Shown here in pieces: positions 46,463 through 54,266 of a stretch of 64,000 bases of DNA (position 1 is its first letter; each line of letters starts with the position of its first letter). The DNA comes from JBAXXL01 sp037127915. Lineage in GTDB: Bacteria; Bacteroidota; Ignavibacteria; Kapaibacteriales; UBA2268. Where the stretch lies: contig JBAXXL010000011.1 in assembly GCA_037127915.1 (NCBI GenBank), positions 42,532-106,531 on the forward strand. The letters are read 5' to 3'. The position numbers and the translations under genes are program-made. The notes beneath the pieces were generated by a model that was not told where the DNA came from, did not search any database, and saw only the letters and a list, made by a program, of their open reading frames with translations.

Positions 46463-47424
46463 CGTATCGAACTTCTTCTTTTTAAATTTTCAAAATCGTA
46501 TTTATTCCAAGTCTCGATCGACCATTCTTCGACAGTATCAATTCTTTTAACTGCCCAATCAAGATATTCTGAAGATAAGTCACACGCTAACCATTTCCTA
46601 TTTAATTGCTCTGCACAAACGGGGGTTGTACCGGAACCACAAAAAGGATCCAATACAATATCATTTTCATTAGACGATGCTAAAATAATTTTTCGTAGCA
46701 ACTCTTCAGGTTTTTGAGTTGGGTGAGGTGTTTTTTCGTGCATACCGTTGCATGTAGTTGGTATTTCTATTACATCCTTTGGTTTTGCTCCAAGTGGATT
46801 GGGTTCCCAAATACTACCGCCATTTTTCCCATTTGCGTATTGACTTGTCTCAGCTTGGGGATGACTTGGATATTTTAATGTATGTTCCCCATAAGGAATG
46901 CGTATTGAATCAATATTTAGAGTAAACTCTTTTGTTTTGCGAAAATGTAAAATACTTTCATGACTACGACCCCAATCATTTCCAAGATTGGCTTTGTTCT
47001 TGTAATGCCATATTATCCAGCGGCAGGATTTAAAATACTTACTTGCAGGATGTTTTAAATCTGCGAGGATTTCTGAAAAACCACAAATATATAAGGAACC
47101 TGTATTTTTTAATATTCTTGCGGCTTGCTCTATCCATTGCATCGACCAGCTGATATAGGCTTCTTGGCTTTCAAAATTATCCCAATCAGCTTTTTTTATA
47201 TTATATGGAGGATCTGCAAAAATTAAATCAATGCTATCACTATCAATTGTTTTTAACCAATTAATACTATCTCCCAACCATAATTCACCATTCAAATGTT
47301 TATAATACAATTGAGGATTATCTATAGTTTGGTTGACTAAATTTGTTAATACCTTCTCTCCTTTGACTTGTATTTGTCCAAAAAAAGATGGTATTTCTGT
47401 ATTTCTTAACATTATTTTCTGCAT
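46459..47424 (-). CDS. DNA adenine/cytosine-N4 methyltransferase, beta class
   Basis: A 321-residue S-adenosylmethionine-dependent methyltransferase. Motif IV DPPY (71-74, in LIFADPPYNIKKADW) precedes motif I FCGSG (261-265, in VLDPFCGSGTT), the circular order of beta-class enzymes. DPPY favours N6-adenine as the target, though N4-cytosine cannot be excluded. The region between holds THPTQKPEELL-like target elements (PHPTQKPEELLRK). It is transcribed first, before the nuclease gene it overlaps, so protection can precede cutting. A consensus promoter lies 90 bases upstream. Confidence 0.9.
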   Translation of the reverse strand: MQKIMLRNTEIPSFFGQIQVKGEKVLTNLVNQTIDNPQLYYKHLNGELWLGDSINWLKTIDSDSIDLIFADPPYNIKKADWDNFESQEAYISWSMQWIEQAARILKNTGSLYICGFSEILADLKHPASKYFKSCRWIIWHYKNKANLGNDWGRSHESILHFRKTKEFTLNIDSIRIPYGEHTLKYPSHPQAETSQYANGKNGGSIWEPNPLGAKPKDVIEIPTTCNGMHEKTPHPTQKPEELLRKIILASSNENDIVLDPFCGSGTTPVCAEQLNRKWLACDLSSEYLDWAVKRIDTVEEWSIETWNKYDFENLKRRSSIR

Positions 47425-47514
47425 AATCCTTTTATCATTTATTTCTTTTCTAAAAACTTATGAAATCCCTTATATATAAAATTAATTAAACTATTATTTG
47501 TTAATATCTAAAAA

Positions 47515-47546
47515 CAAAAATAGGTTTTTCTTTGGTTATATACAAA
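47515..47546 (-). promoter_or_regulatory. Bacteroidetes-consensus promoter for the restriction-modification operon
   Basis: The minus strand reads TTTG-N20-TATTTTTG, an exact match to TTTG-N19/20-TAnnTTTG. The predicted leader is about 85 bases. Confidence 0.65.
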
Positions 47547-47636
47547 CTATTTATTTTTCATGATGTAATTTTATTAAACACATTTTCAACTTTCTTCATA
47601 CCCAACACCCAATACCCTAAACCCTTTTTGAAGATG

Positions 47637-47662
47637 GATTCTTCACTACGTTCAGAATGACA
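47637..47662. repeat. 26-base dispersed repeat, copy 1
   Basis: It agrees at 23 of 26 positions with 62461-62486 in another intergenic region, same orientation. It is of the short TTC/GAATGACA type. Confidence 0.7.
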
Positions 47663-47682
47663 ACTTGTTATATATCAGGGAG

Positions 47683-47702
47683 ATTCCTGCTTTCGCAGGA
47701 AT
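47683..47702. repeat. Short hairpin repeat
   Basis: Perfect 8-base arms around a TTTC loop, followed by GACAG. There is no T-run, so it is not an intrinsic terminator; it resembles REP-like dispersed hairpins. Confidence 0.55.
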
Positions 47703-47727
47703 GACAGCTTATTTCTTTCTTCTCATT

Positions 47728-47748
47728 TTCAATTTTCAATTTTCAATT
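47728..47748 (-). repeat. Heptamer array (3 units) fused to a stop codon
   Basis: Three AATTGAA units on the minus strand; the first two bases belong to the TAA stop of the gene ending at 47747. Unit and phase are identical to the array at 5487. Confidence 0.9.
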
Positions 47749-48370
47749 ATCTCCACGTGTAAGCCAATCTCAAGAAAACACCGCGTTTTGTATGGTAGCC
47801 GACTGCCATCCGAATCCAATCAGACATTCTAAGCTCCATTCCACCTCCGAATGTAAATCCGTCTGTTTTTGCTGAGGCGACATAATAATACGAGCCGGAA
47901 CTGGTTTCATAAGCTAAAAATGTATTATTTTGTGCGTAAAATCCAACTATGACAAAATAATTTAAAGTCTGTAAATAACTCAGGTAATACCCAGCATCAA
48001 CAAAAACCGCATTTCCGGGTACAAGGGTGCGAGAATAACCCGTAGGCATGTCGCCTGATGGATCGAATGTTACCCCAGGCGGACGGTTATATGAGAAAGG
48101 CGGCACATTAACGGCTAATCCCGCTACTCCTATCGAGGCGGTAAGACTCCAAAAACGGTAACCGAAAGCAAAACTTCCGCCGGATAAACCATACCCGCCA
48201 TCCAATAGAAGTGCTTTCTGCGGCTTTGTCGGGTCTTGGAAATTGCGCATTGGTTTCGTTGTATCGCCTTGGACGTTACTTCCATTATCGGTATTATTCC
48301 AATCTTCTGCAAATATTGAAGAAAAACCGGATATCACAATTATAAATATTATTACTATTTTTGCATTCAT
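47747..48370 (-). CDS. Probable outer-membrane beta-barrel protein, unknown
   Basis: A 207-residue protein. I use the ATG at 48370 (MNAKIVIIFIIVISGFSSIFA signal peptide); a TTG three codons upstream is less likely. After a polar stretch (DNGSNVQGDTTKPMR) come alternating strands such as GGYGLSGGSFAFGYRFWSLTASIG and GFTFGGGMELRMSDWIRMAVGYH, ending in VFLRLAYTWR, as in small eight-stranded outer-membrane barrels. No family recognised. It is divergent from rplM. Confidence 0.65.
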   Translation of the reverse strand: MNAKIVIIFIIVISGFSSIFAEDWNNTDNGSNVQGDTTKPMRNFQDPTKPQKALLLDGGYGLSGGSFAFGYRFWSLTASIGVAGLAVNVPPFSYNRPPGVTFDPSGDMPTGYSRTLVPGNAVFVDAGYYLSYLQTLNYFVIVGFYAQNNTFLAYETSSGSYYYVASAKTDGFTFGGGMELRMSDWIRMAVGYHTKRGVFLRLAYTWR

Positions 48371-48466
48371 ATATGGCAAAATTACATTAAAAATGGTTTT
48401 ATTCCATAGTATTTTCCAATTATTTTTACTTTTTTTGCTATTCTTACAATTATTTATAAAATATGT

Positions 48467-48497
48467 TTTGCTATTTAATAAAATAATCTTAATTTTG
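48467..48497 (+). promoter_or_regulatory. Bacteroidetes-consensus promoter for rplM-rpsI
   Basis: Exact TTTG (48467-48470), 19 bases, then TAATTTTG (48490-48497). Transcription should start about 35 bases before the rplM GTG. Confidence 0.75.
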
Positions 48498-48539
48498 AAG
48501 TCTGTATAAAGTATTTTTTTTGCTAAAAGGAGCTATTTA

Positions 48540-48989
48540 GTGGAACCATCAGCAAGAATAACGAAATCTTTCCGTAAGGAAGATGTAGTGCGCGATTGGT
48601 GGGTTGTAGATGCGTCAGAGCAAACGGTAGGCCGTTTAGCTACGCAGATTGCAACCGTTTTACGTGGTAAAAATAAACCATGGTACACTCCTCATGTCGA
48701 TACTGGGGATTTTGTTATAGTGGTCAATGCGGGTAACGCACAGCTTAAAGGTAAGCGAGAAGACCAAAAAACTTACGAAACATACTCAGGATATCCTGGA
48801 AAATTGAAATCTCGTTCTTTCAAAGAATTGAAGGCCAATCATCCGGAACGTATCATTGAGCATGCTGTTAAGTTAATGCTTCCTAAAAATCGTTTGGGAA
48901 GACAAATGTACAAGAAACTGAAGGTATATGCAGGTCCGGAACATCCGCACCAAGCACAAAAACCTCAGGTTTTTGATATTAAATTATAA
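48540..48989 (+). CDS. rplM: 50S ribosomal protein L13
   Basis: A 149-residue ribosomal protein with WWVVDASEQTVGRLATQIA, RGKNKPWYTPHVDTGDFVIV, HPERIIEHAVKLMLPKNRLGR and the KVYAGPEHPHQAQ tail, all canonical L13. The start codon is GTG at 48540, supported by AAAGGAG 9 bases upstream. It is the first gene of the conserved rplM-rpsI-rpsB-tsf cluster. Confidence 0.97.
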   Translation: MEPSARITKSFRKEDVVRDWWVVDASEQTVGRLATQIATVLRGKNKPWYTPHVDTGDFVIVVNAGNAQLKGKREDQKTYETYSGYPGKLKSRSFKELKANHPERIIEHAVKLMLPKNRLGRQMYKKLKVYAGPEHPHQAQKPQVFDIKL

Positions 48990-49021
48990 TTAACAATTAA
49001 CTTATGGGAGCTAGATTAATA

Positions 49022-49411
49022 ATGAAAGCTTATGCTGCAACAGGAAGACGTAAAAATGCGGTTGCACGTGTACGATTGCTTACTCCCGGGTCAGGTAATT
49101 TTGTAGTCAACAAATTGCCGGTATTAGAGTATTTTGATACCGAGTTGAGCCAAAGAGAAGCCTTAAGACCAATGGAAGTTACTGATACATTAGGCCAATT
49201 TGATATAATGGTAAATGTAGTAGGTGGCGGAAAAAGTGGTCAAACAGGTGCAATCCGTTTAGGTATCGCACGTGCACTAGTTGATTTCAACGCCGAATTT
49301 AGACCTCTTTTAAGAAAAGAGGATTTAATGACCCGTGACCCGAGAATGGTAGAACGTAAGAAATATGGACAAAAGAAAGCCCGCAAGCGCTTCCAATTCT
49401 CAAAACGTTAA
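49022..49411 (+). CDS. rpsI: 30S ribosomal protein S9
   Basis: A 129-residue ribosomal protein: AATGRRKNAVARVRLLTPGSG at the start, GGGKSGQTGAIRLGIARAL in the middle and the basic C-terminus ARKRFQFSKR that reaches the P-site tRNA. I choose the ATG at 49022, which has GGGAG 11 bases upstream and gives the family's usual length; an in-frame ATG at 49004 lacks a ribosome site. Confidence 0.97.
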   Translation: MKAYAATGRRKNAVARVRLLTPGSGNFVVNKLPVLEYFDTELSQREALRPMEVTDTLGQFDIMVNVVGGGKSGQTGAIRLGIARALVDFNAEFRPLLRKEDLMTRDPRMVERKKYGQKKARKRFQFSKR

Positions 49412-49536
49412 TATTTGTTCATTATCTTATTATTGTATAAATATTTATCATGCCTATGGATTGGTAATGTGTGGCAAATTAGTTATAGAAACCAAGATGA
49501 AATAGGCAGATGTGCAACACATAATTGGAGATTGAT

Positions 49537-50430
49537 ATGGAACATGCTGCAACTATTGAGCAGCTGCTCGAAGCTGGCGCACATTATGGACATTTAACGC
49601 GCCGCTGGAATCCGAAAATGGAACAATTCATTTTTGGAGAAAGAAATGGCATCCATATCATTGACCTTCGTAAGACACAAGTTCTTCTGAACTTGGCCGC
49701 GAATGCTGTTAATGATATTGCCGAGCAAGGTAAGGGAATCCTTTTTATTGGTACTAAAAACCAAGCTAAGGGCCTTATCCAAGATTATGCGAAACAGTGC
49801 GAATCTAATTTCGTTTGTGAACGTTGGTTAGGCGGTATGCTTACTAACTTCACCACTATCCGCAAATCTGTTAAACGTCTTACTACCATTGAAAAAATGG
49901 AAGTGGACGGTACTTTCGAAAAAATTACGAAAAAAGAAAGATTACTTCTTACTCGTGAAAAAGAAAGATTACGCAGAGTTTTTGGGGGCGTCGAAACAAT
50001 GACACGCCTGCCGGGAGCGCTATTTATCGTGGACATTAAGAAAGAACATCTTGCTGTAAAAGAAGCTCAAATCTTGGGTATTCCTACTATCGCATTGGTG
50101 GACTCTAATACTGATCCCGAATCTGTGGACTTCCCTATCCCAGCAAATGATGATTCAATCAAAACTATCGAATTAATCCTAAAGATTATGTGCGATAGAA
50201 TTGGTAAAGCCGGTGAAATCTCTAAGATCCGTCGCGCTGAATTAACATCTGATTCTGATAGACATTCCAAAGAAGGTGGCGATGACGATAAACCAAAAAT
50301 CAAACGTAAATTAAGAGAAAGACGCCCTCGTAAGCCAGGTCAAGGTGATATGCCGGATTCATCAAACGATGAATTCGAAACAGCAGTTGCCTCGGGCGAA
50401 GTGAACGAAGCGAATAACGAAGATAACTAA
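49537..50430 (+). CDS. rpsB: 30S ribosomal protein S2 with charged C-terminal extension
   Basis: A 297-residue protein. Core S2 motifs: LLEAGAHYGHLTRRWNPKM, NGIHIIDLRKT, CERWLGGMLTNF, VDIKKEHLAVKEA and ALVDSNTDPESVDFPIPAND. Start at the ATG at 49537 with TGGAG 6 bases upstream; a TTG four codons earlier overlaps that site. About 60 residues beyond the normal end form a basic then acidic tail (KIKRKLRERRPRKPG followed by a Glu/Asp/Asn-rich end). Longer S2 tails occur in this lineage. tsf follows after a hairpin-containing gap. Confidence 0.95.
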   Translation: MEHAATIEQLLEAGAHYGHLTRRWNPKMEQFIFGERNGIHIIDLRKTQVLLNLAANAVNDIAEQGKGILFIGTKNQAKGLIQDYAKQCESNFVCERWLGGMLTNFTTIRKSVKRLTTIEKMEVDGTFEKITKKERLLLTREKERLRRVFGGVETMTRLPGALFIVDIKKEHLAVKEAQILGIPTIALVDSNTDPESVDFPIPANDDSIKTIELILKIMCDRIGKAGEISKIRRAELTSDSDRHSKEGGDDDKPKIKRKLRERRPRKPGQGDMPDSSNDEFETAVASGEVNEANNEDN

Positions 50431-50452
50431 AACATGTTATTTATATGAATAT

Positions 50453-50472
50453 AGCCCGCTGAAATGCGGGCT
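50453..50472 (+). terminator. Hairpin between rpsB and tsf
   Basis: A perfect 7-base GC-rich stem (50453-50459/50466-50472) with a 6-base loop, followed by a loosely T-rich stretch. It is probably a terminator or attenuator separating rpsB from tsf. Confidence 0.65.
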
Positions 50473-50648
50473 GTATTCAATTTTGTTTTCTCTCGGCGTT
50501 ATGAAACTCCAAAGATTTATCTACAATTTCGCGAAAAACAATTTTTCGTTCTGATAATCGGAATAAAAAATTTACTTCAGCCCGTAAATACTATTATTAT
50601 GGGTTAAATTAAATTTAAAAAAATTATTAATTATTATAGAGAATTCAG

Positions 50649-51512
50649 ATGGCTGATATTACTGCTCAAATGGTTAAGGACTTGCGCGAAAAAACCGGCG
50701 TAGGTATGGGTGATTGTAAAAAAGCTTTAGTCGAAAGTGATGGCGACATGACTTTAGCTATTGAATACCTTCGTAAAAAAGGTGCCGCTTCCGCCGCGAA
50801 AAGAGCTGATAAAAGAGCTTCGGAAGGAAAAATTTTCGTTAGTACAACAGACGATAGTAAAGCAGGTGTAATTCTTGAAGTTAATAGCGAAACAGACTTC
50901 GTAGCAATGAATGAACACTTTGTTAATTATGTAAAAACTGTTGGTTGTACACTTTTAGAAGGTGAATTTATCACTTATGAAGATTTATTGAAAGCTACAG
51001 TAGGCGATGTAACAATTGAAGATATGACTAACGATATTTTAGCTAAATTTAGCGAGAAAATCGAAGTTCGCAGATTCAATAAAGTTTGTACTGCCGGTAC
51101 TGTTGTTTCTTATATTCATGCCGCAAACGGCAAATTAGGCGTTTTGATGGAAGTTAATGCACCTACTTTGAACGATACAGCAATGAATATGTGCAAAGAC
51201 ATTACAATGCAAATCGCCGCTATGAACCCTTCATTCATCACTCGCGACGATGTGGACCAAATTACTTTGAATAAAGAAATTGAAATCTACAAAACAATGG
51301 CTATGGAATCAGGCAAAAATGAAGAAATGGCTGAACGTATCGCTCAAGGTAAATTGGAAAAATACTACACCGACGCTTGCTTGGTTGAACAACAATTCGT
51401 AAAAGACAGCAAAAAAACTGTCGGCGACGTATTGAAAGACATTTCGAAAGAAGTTGGTCAAGATGTAAAAATCAACAAATTCTTCCGTTATTCAATCGGC
51501 GAAGAAATATAA
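50649..51512 (+). CDS. tsf: Elongation factor Ts
   Basis: A 287-residue nucleotide exchange factor for EF-Tu. N-terminal UBA-like domain: MVKDLREKTGVGMGDCKKAL and YLRKKGAASAAKRADKRASEG. The core contains VILEVNSETDFVAMNEHFV and QIAAMNPSFITRDDV, and the end is VGQDVKINKFFRYSIGE. All parts are canonical. The rpsB-tsf order is conserved across bacteria. A strong terminator follows. Confidence 0.97.
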   Translation: MADITAQMVKDLREKTGVGMGDCKKALVESDGDMTLAIEYLRKKGAASAAKRADKRASEGKIFVSTTDDSKAGVILEVNSETDFVAMNEHFVNYVKTVGCTLLEGEFITYEDLLKATVGDVTIEDMTNDILAKFSEKIEVRRFNKVCTAGTVVSYIHAANGKLGVLMEVNAPTLNDTAMNMCKDITMQIAAMNPSFITRDDVDQITLNKEIEIYKTMAMESGKNEEMAERIAQGKLEKYYTDACLVEQQFVKDSKKTVGDVLKDISKEVGQDVKINKFFRYSIGEEI

Positions 51513-51536
51513 CATACCTTTCAATTGAAAGTATTC

Positions 51537-51571
51537 CTCGAGTCAAGAGTTCCTCTTGACTCTTTTTTTTT
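51537..51571 (+). terminator. Rho-independent terminator after tsf (33-base repeat copy 1)
   Basis: A perfect 10-base stem (51540-51549/51553-51562) followed by nine T. The 33 bases 51537-51569 recur at 53184-53216 with two mismatches. Confidence 0.95.
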
Positions 51572-51686
51572 GTCTTAAACCGTATGTACAGGTTGCGACC
51601 TGACCAGTACTTCCCCATCTTTCGTCGAAACATTCGCTATAAAGTTTTATTTCATAATAATTATTTTCATAAAAACAAAAATATTT

Positions 51687-51717
51687 TTTGCAATATTCAT
51701 TTTTTTTTGTAAGTTTG
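51687..51717 (+). promoter_or_regulatory. Bacteroidetes-consensus promoter for the DeoR-like gene
   Basis: Exact TTTG (51687-51690), 19 bases, TAAGTTTG (51710-51717). The predicted start is about 58 bases before the ATG. Confidence 0.7.
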
Positions 51718-51781
51718 AATTGTAAATAATGCATTTCAAAAAAAATAATTGTACATAATAATAACAAAGGAATGAGAAGAA

Positions 51782-53056
51782 ATGGACGAATTAAATTATG
51801 TTTTAATTATTGGTCTTACAATACTTCTAATAGATGTTATTTTGAGATTGATTTTATTAAGAAATGAATTGTCTTTTAACAGACGAAAATATGACGAAGA
51901 AAAAACCCTTCGAGATAAACATCAAAAATGGCTTAAAGATGAAACGACTAAACTCAAAGTAGTAGCACAACCTTTAAGTGTTCATTTAAAAAAAGAACTC
52001 ACAAAAGATGTCACTTGGCTTACTTCGGCTATGATACAAGCTAAAGTTGGTCCTGATTCAAAAACTTTATTTTTAGAACGTTTAGGACATTTTGAAGTTG
52101 AAAAGAAATTCATAGCTGAAAAATTTGTTCCCCTATTATTAGCAAGGTGTAAACAGCATATAGAAAAAGATAAAAAAGTATGTCTCTTGATAGATTCAGG
52201 AACTACATTATATGATTTTTTTGAGAAATTATCAGATGATATTGTAAATATAAAACTTAAAAAACAAGATTGGATTGATAATGTTTTTGTAGCAACCAAC
52301 AATTTACCAGGGCTACAAGTAGCTATGGAGAAAGGAAGAATAAATCCTAATGATAGGTTTTCTCAAATAGCGTTTAAATGTCATTTATTCCCGGGAGAAC
52401 CACTTTCAATTTATGCCGCAGTCACAGGTGATGTAACAATAGAGGCACTCGATGGATTAAAGAAAAACTTTAAACATACTTTTGGATTAAAGGAAGACCC
52501 AAAAGATATTGTTTTTATTGGAATAACAGTTGGTAATTGGATTAGAATACGGCGAAATATGCCGCACTGTCCTGTACCGATGGCGCGTGGTAAAGGACAC
52601 CTTGCTTTTAAGCAAAAGATTGTTGAATGTTCGGATGAAGTATTTGTAATAGCACCACTAGGAAAAGTTTTCAAAAATGTAGGGGATGAAGAAATAAATG
52701 CTGAATTAGGTCTTAAAAAAGATTTTGTGTACCCTGATGACGAAATTTATGATGATTTAAGCATAGAAAATGATAATCCGTTAACAAACCCCTCTAAAAT
52801 TAAGTTAGTAAGCACAAGTCGAGTAGAATATAAAAATTTATTATTCACACATTCTGAAGCATTAAGACCACTCTTAAAACCTGATGAAGGCGGTAGCATG
52901 TCAGAGTATGATATTAAATTGGTTAATCATATTATGTTCCCATTTTATAATTTACCCGATAATAAATACTTTGAAGAAGAAACTGAATTCCCACATAAAT
53001 CAACACGTAACTCTAAGTTCTTAAGAATATTTTTTAATGTACATCTTCAATTGTGA
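51782..53056 (+). CDS. Membrane-tethered DeoR-type sensor domain protein
   Basis: A 424-residue protein. Residues 6-26 form one transmembrane helix, followed by a charged helical stretch (27-60). Residues about 130-310 match the C-terminal ligand-binding (ISOCOT) fold of DeoR regulators: VCLLIDSGTTLYDFFEKL, NVFVATNNLPGLQVAM, HLFPGEPLSIYAAVTGD, DIVFIGITVGNWIR and SDEVFVIAPLGKVF. There is no helix-turn-helix, so it cannot be a classical repressor. The last about 110 residues are not recognised. DeoR domains bind sugar phosphates or nucleotides; here such sensing would occur at the inner membrane. It has its own promoter and sits between two copies of a terminator. Confidence 0.7.
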   Translation: MDELNYVLIIGLTILLIDVILRLILLRNELSFNRRKYDEEKTLRDKHQKWLKDETTKLKVVAQPLSVHLKKELTKDVTWLTSAMIQAKVGPDSKTLFLERLGHFEVEKKFIAEKFVPLLLARCKQHIEKDKKVCLLIDSGTTLYDFFEKLSDDIVNIKLKKQDWIDNVFVATNNLPGLQVAMEKGRINPNDRFSQIAFKCHLFPGEPLSIYAAVTGDVTIEALDGLKKNFKHTFGLKEDPKDIVFIGITVGNWIRIRRNMPHCPVPMARGKGHLAFKQKIVECSDEVFVIAPLGKVFKNVGDEEINAELGLKKDFVYPDDEIYDDLSIENDNPLTNPSKIKLVSTSRVEYKNLLFTHSEALRPLLKPDEGGSMSEYDIKLVNHIMFPFYNLPDNKYFEEETEFPHKSTRNSKFLRIFFNVHLQL

Positions 53057-53183
53057 TTATATAATTTTCTATGTACAACAAAGCCAAAATAAATCACGGG
53101 AGAATTTTATAATTTATTGTTTTGCAGTCACTTTAATTATGTGAAACATGATAGGAATGTTTACCCCAAACTTTAATTTTTTT

Positions 53184-53248
53184 CTCGACTCAAGAGTTCC
53201 TCTTGGCTCTTTTTTTCTCGTTTCCATCCCGCTTGGGAACGTTTTTTT
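53184..53248 (+). terminator. Tandem terminators after the DeoR-like gene (33-base repeat copy 2)
   Basis: First hairpin 53187-53209 (one mismatch, one wobble) with a T-run, a near-copy of the tsf terminator. A second hairpin at about 53219-53241 is followed by seven T. Confidence 0.85.
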
Positions 53249-53256
53249 TATATGCT

Positions 53257-53287
53257 ATTGCAATTTTCGTGAATATTTGTATATTTG
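53257..53287 (+). promoter_or_regulatory. Probable promoter for the DUF2141-SGNH operon
   Basis: ATTG-N19-TATATTTG: an exact -7 element and one mismatch at -33. It starts just past the tandem terminators and about 60 bases before the ATG at 53349. Confidence 0.5.
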
Positions 53288-53348
53288 TTAATGTAATTTG
53301 CCTATTTCACAAAAAAGAGTTGTCTTTATATTGAGAAATCCACTTAAG

Positions 53349-53765
53349 ATGATTAAATTAAAAAACCTAATTTTAACATTACTTTTTCTTCCAGTAATGT
53401 CAACGTTTTTGTTTAGTCAGCATAATTTGATAATTGAGATAAACGACTTGCGGAATAATAATGGTCAATTGCTTTTAGAGTTTAGCAATGCAAAAGGCGA
53501 CAAAATAATGGGAATCGCACAAAACATAATAGATAATAAATGTATTGTTGTTATAAAAAACCTCAAACCCGGTAAATATGCTTTTAAATACTTTCATGAT
53601 GAGAATAAAAATGACAATTTGGATCTAAATTGGATGGGTATTCCCAAAGAAGGTTACGGCTTTTCGAATAATGCAAAAGGTCTTTTTGGTCCACCTTCAT
53701 TTAATAAAACGATTTTTGTAATTAAAGGAGCCGCTACTCAAAAGTGTACTCCAGAATATTTTTAA
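53349..53765 (+). CDS. DUF2141 domain protein, exported
   Basis: A 138-residue protein from the ATG at 53349; a TTG 17 codons upstream gives no signal peptide start. The signal peptide is about 1-24 (MIKLKNLILTLLFLPVMSTF). The DUF2141 core is clear: YAFKYFHDENKNDNLDLNWM and GIPKEGYGFSNNAKGLFGPP, then FNKTIFVIKG. It is a small periplasmic or outer-membrane-associated beta-sandwich of unknown function, frequent in FCB and proteobacterial genomes beside lipid or carotenoid genes. First gene of a five-gene run. Confidence 0.88.
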   Translation: MIKLKNLILTLLFLPVMSTFLFSQHNLIIEINDLRNNNGQLLLEFSNAKGDKIMGIAQNIIDNKCIVVIKNLKPGKYAFKYFHDENKNDNLDLNWMGIPKEGYGFSNNAKGLFGPPSFNKTIFVIKGAATQKCTPEYF

Positions 53766-53783
53766 ATTTTAATTGATCAGAAT

Positions 53784-54257
53784 ATGGAAGTTATGAATTC
53801 TTTGGAGCAAGAAGTTTTTTATGAAAAGAAACTTACAATTGACCTAATCAAGGAATTATGGTCAAAAACCTATAACACTGAAGGTAGAATTGATTGGTCC
53901 CATATTCTCCCCTATTATGATAATGATATATATTTCAGGGATTCAATTCAGGATATAAAAGGGATTGAAGCATTTACAGCAATGACTGAACGCCTGTCAA
54001 AACGTTCAAAAGACCTGAAAATGAAGATTATTAACACATCGATGGAGAATAATATAGTTTTTATTGAATGGGAAATGACCCTTAGTTTCAAAAAATATCC
54101 GAGTTCCATATTATATGGCTCAACCCGACTGACTATAAATAAAGATGAAAAAATCATAGCGCAAAGAGATTATTACGATTTATGGGGAGATATTTTTGAT
54201 AATATTCCAAGATTTGGCAAAGCTTATAGAAAGTTCATGGAAAATAAATTTGGATAA
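53784..54257 (+). CDS. NTF2-like (SnoaL-like) protein
   Basis: A 157-residue soluble protein of the cone-shaped NTF2/SnoaL fold. It has an N-terminal helix pair (LIKELWSKTYNTEGRIDWSH), YYDNDIYFRDSIQDIKG, IEAFTAMTERLSKRS, and the sheet IVFIEWEMTLSFKKYPSS and DYYDLWGDIFDNIP. Family members are small-molecule isomerases, hydrolases or binding proteins; the substrate cannot be read. No signal peptide. It is followed by an SDR gene after 9 bases; NTF2-SDR-FAD-oxidoreductase gene sets are known from lipid-modification clusters. Confidence 0.8.
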   Translation: MEVMNSLEQEVFYEKKLTIDLIKELWSKTYNTEGRIDWSHILPYYDNDIYFRDSIQDIKGIEAFTAMTERLSKRSKDLKMKIINTSMENNIVFIEWEMTLSFKKYPSSILYGSTRLTINKDEKIIAQRDYYDLWGDIFDNIPRFGKAYRKFMENKFG

Positions 54258-54266
54258 ATATAATTT

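Larger units (their letters stand above)
47425..47746. other. 322-base intergenic region with promoter and dispersed repeats
   Basis: It holds the methyltransferase promoter (47515-47546), a 26-base dispersed repeat (47637-47662), a small hairpin repeat (47683-47702) and the heptamer array reaching into the stop codon at 47748. No ORF is supported. Confidence 0.7.
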
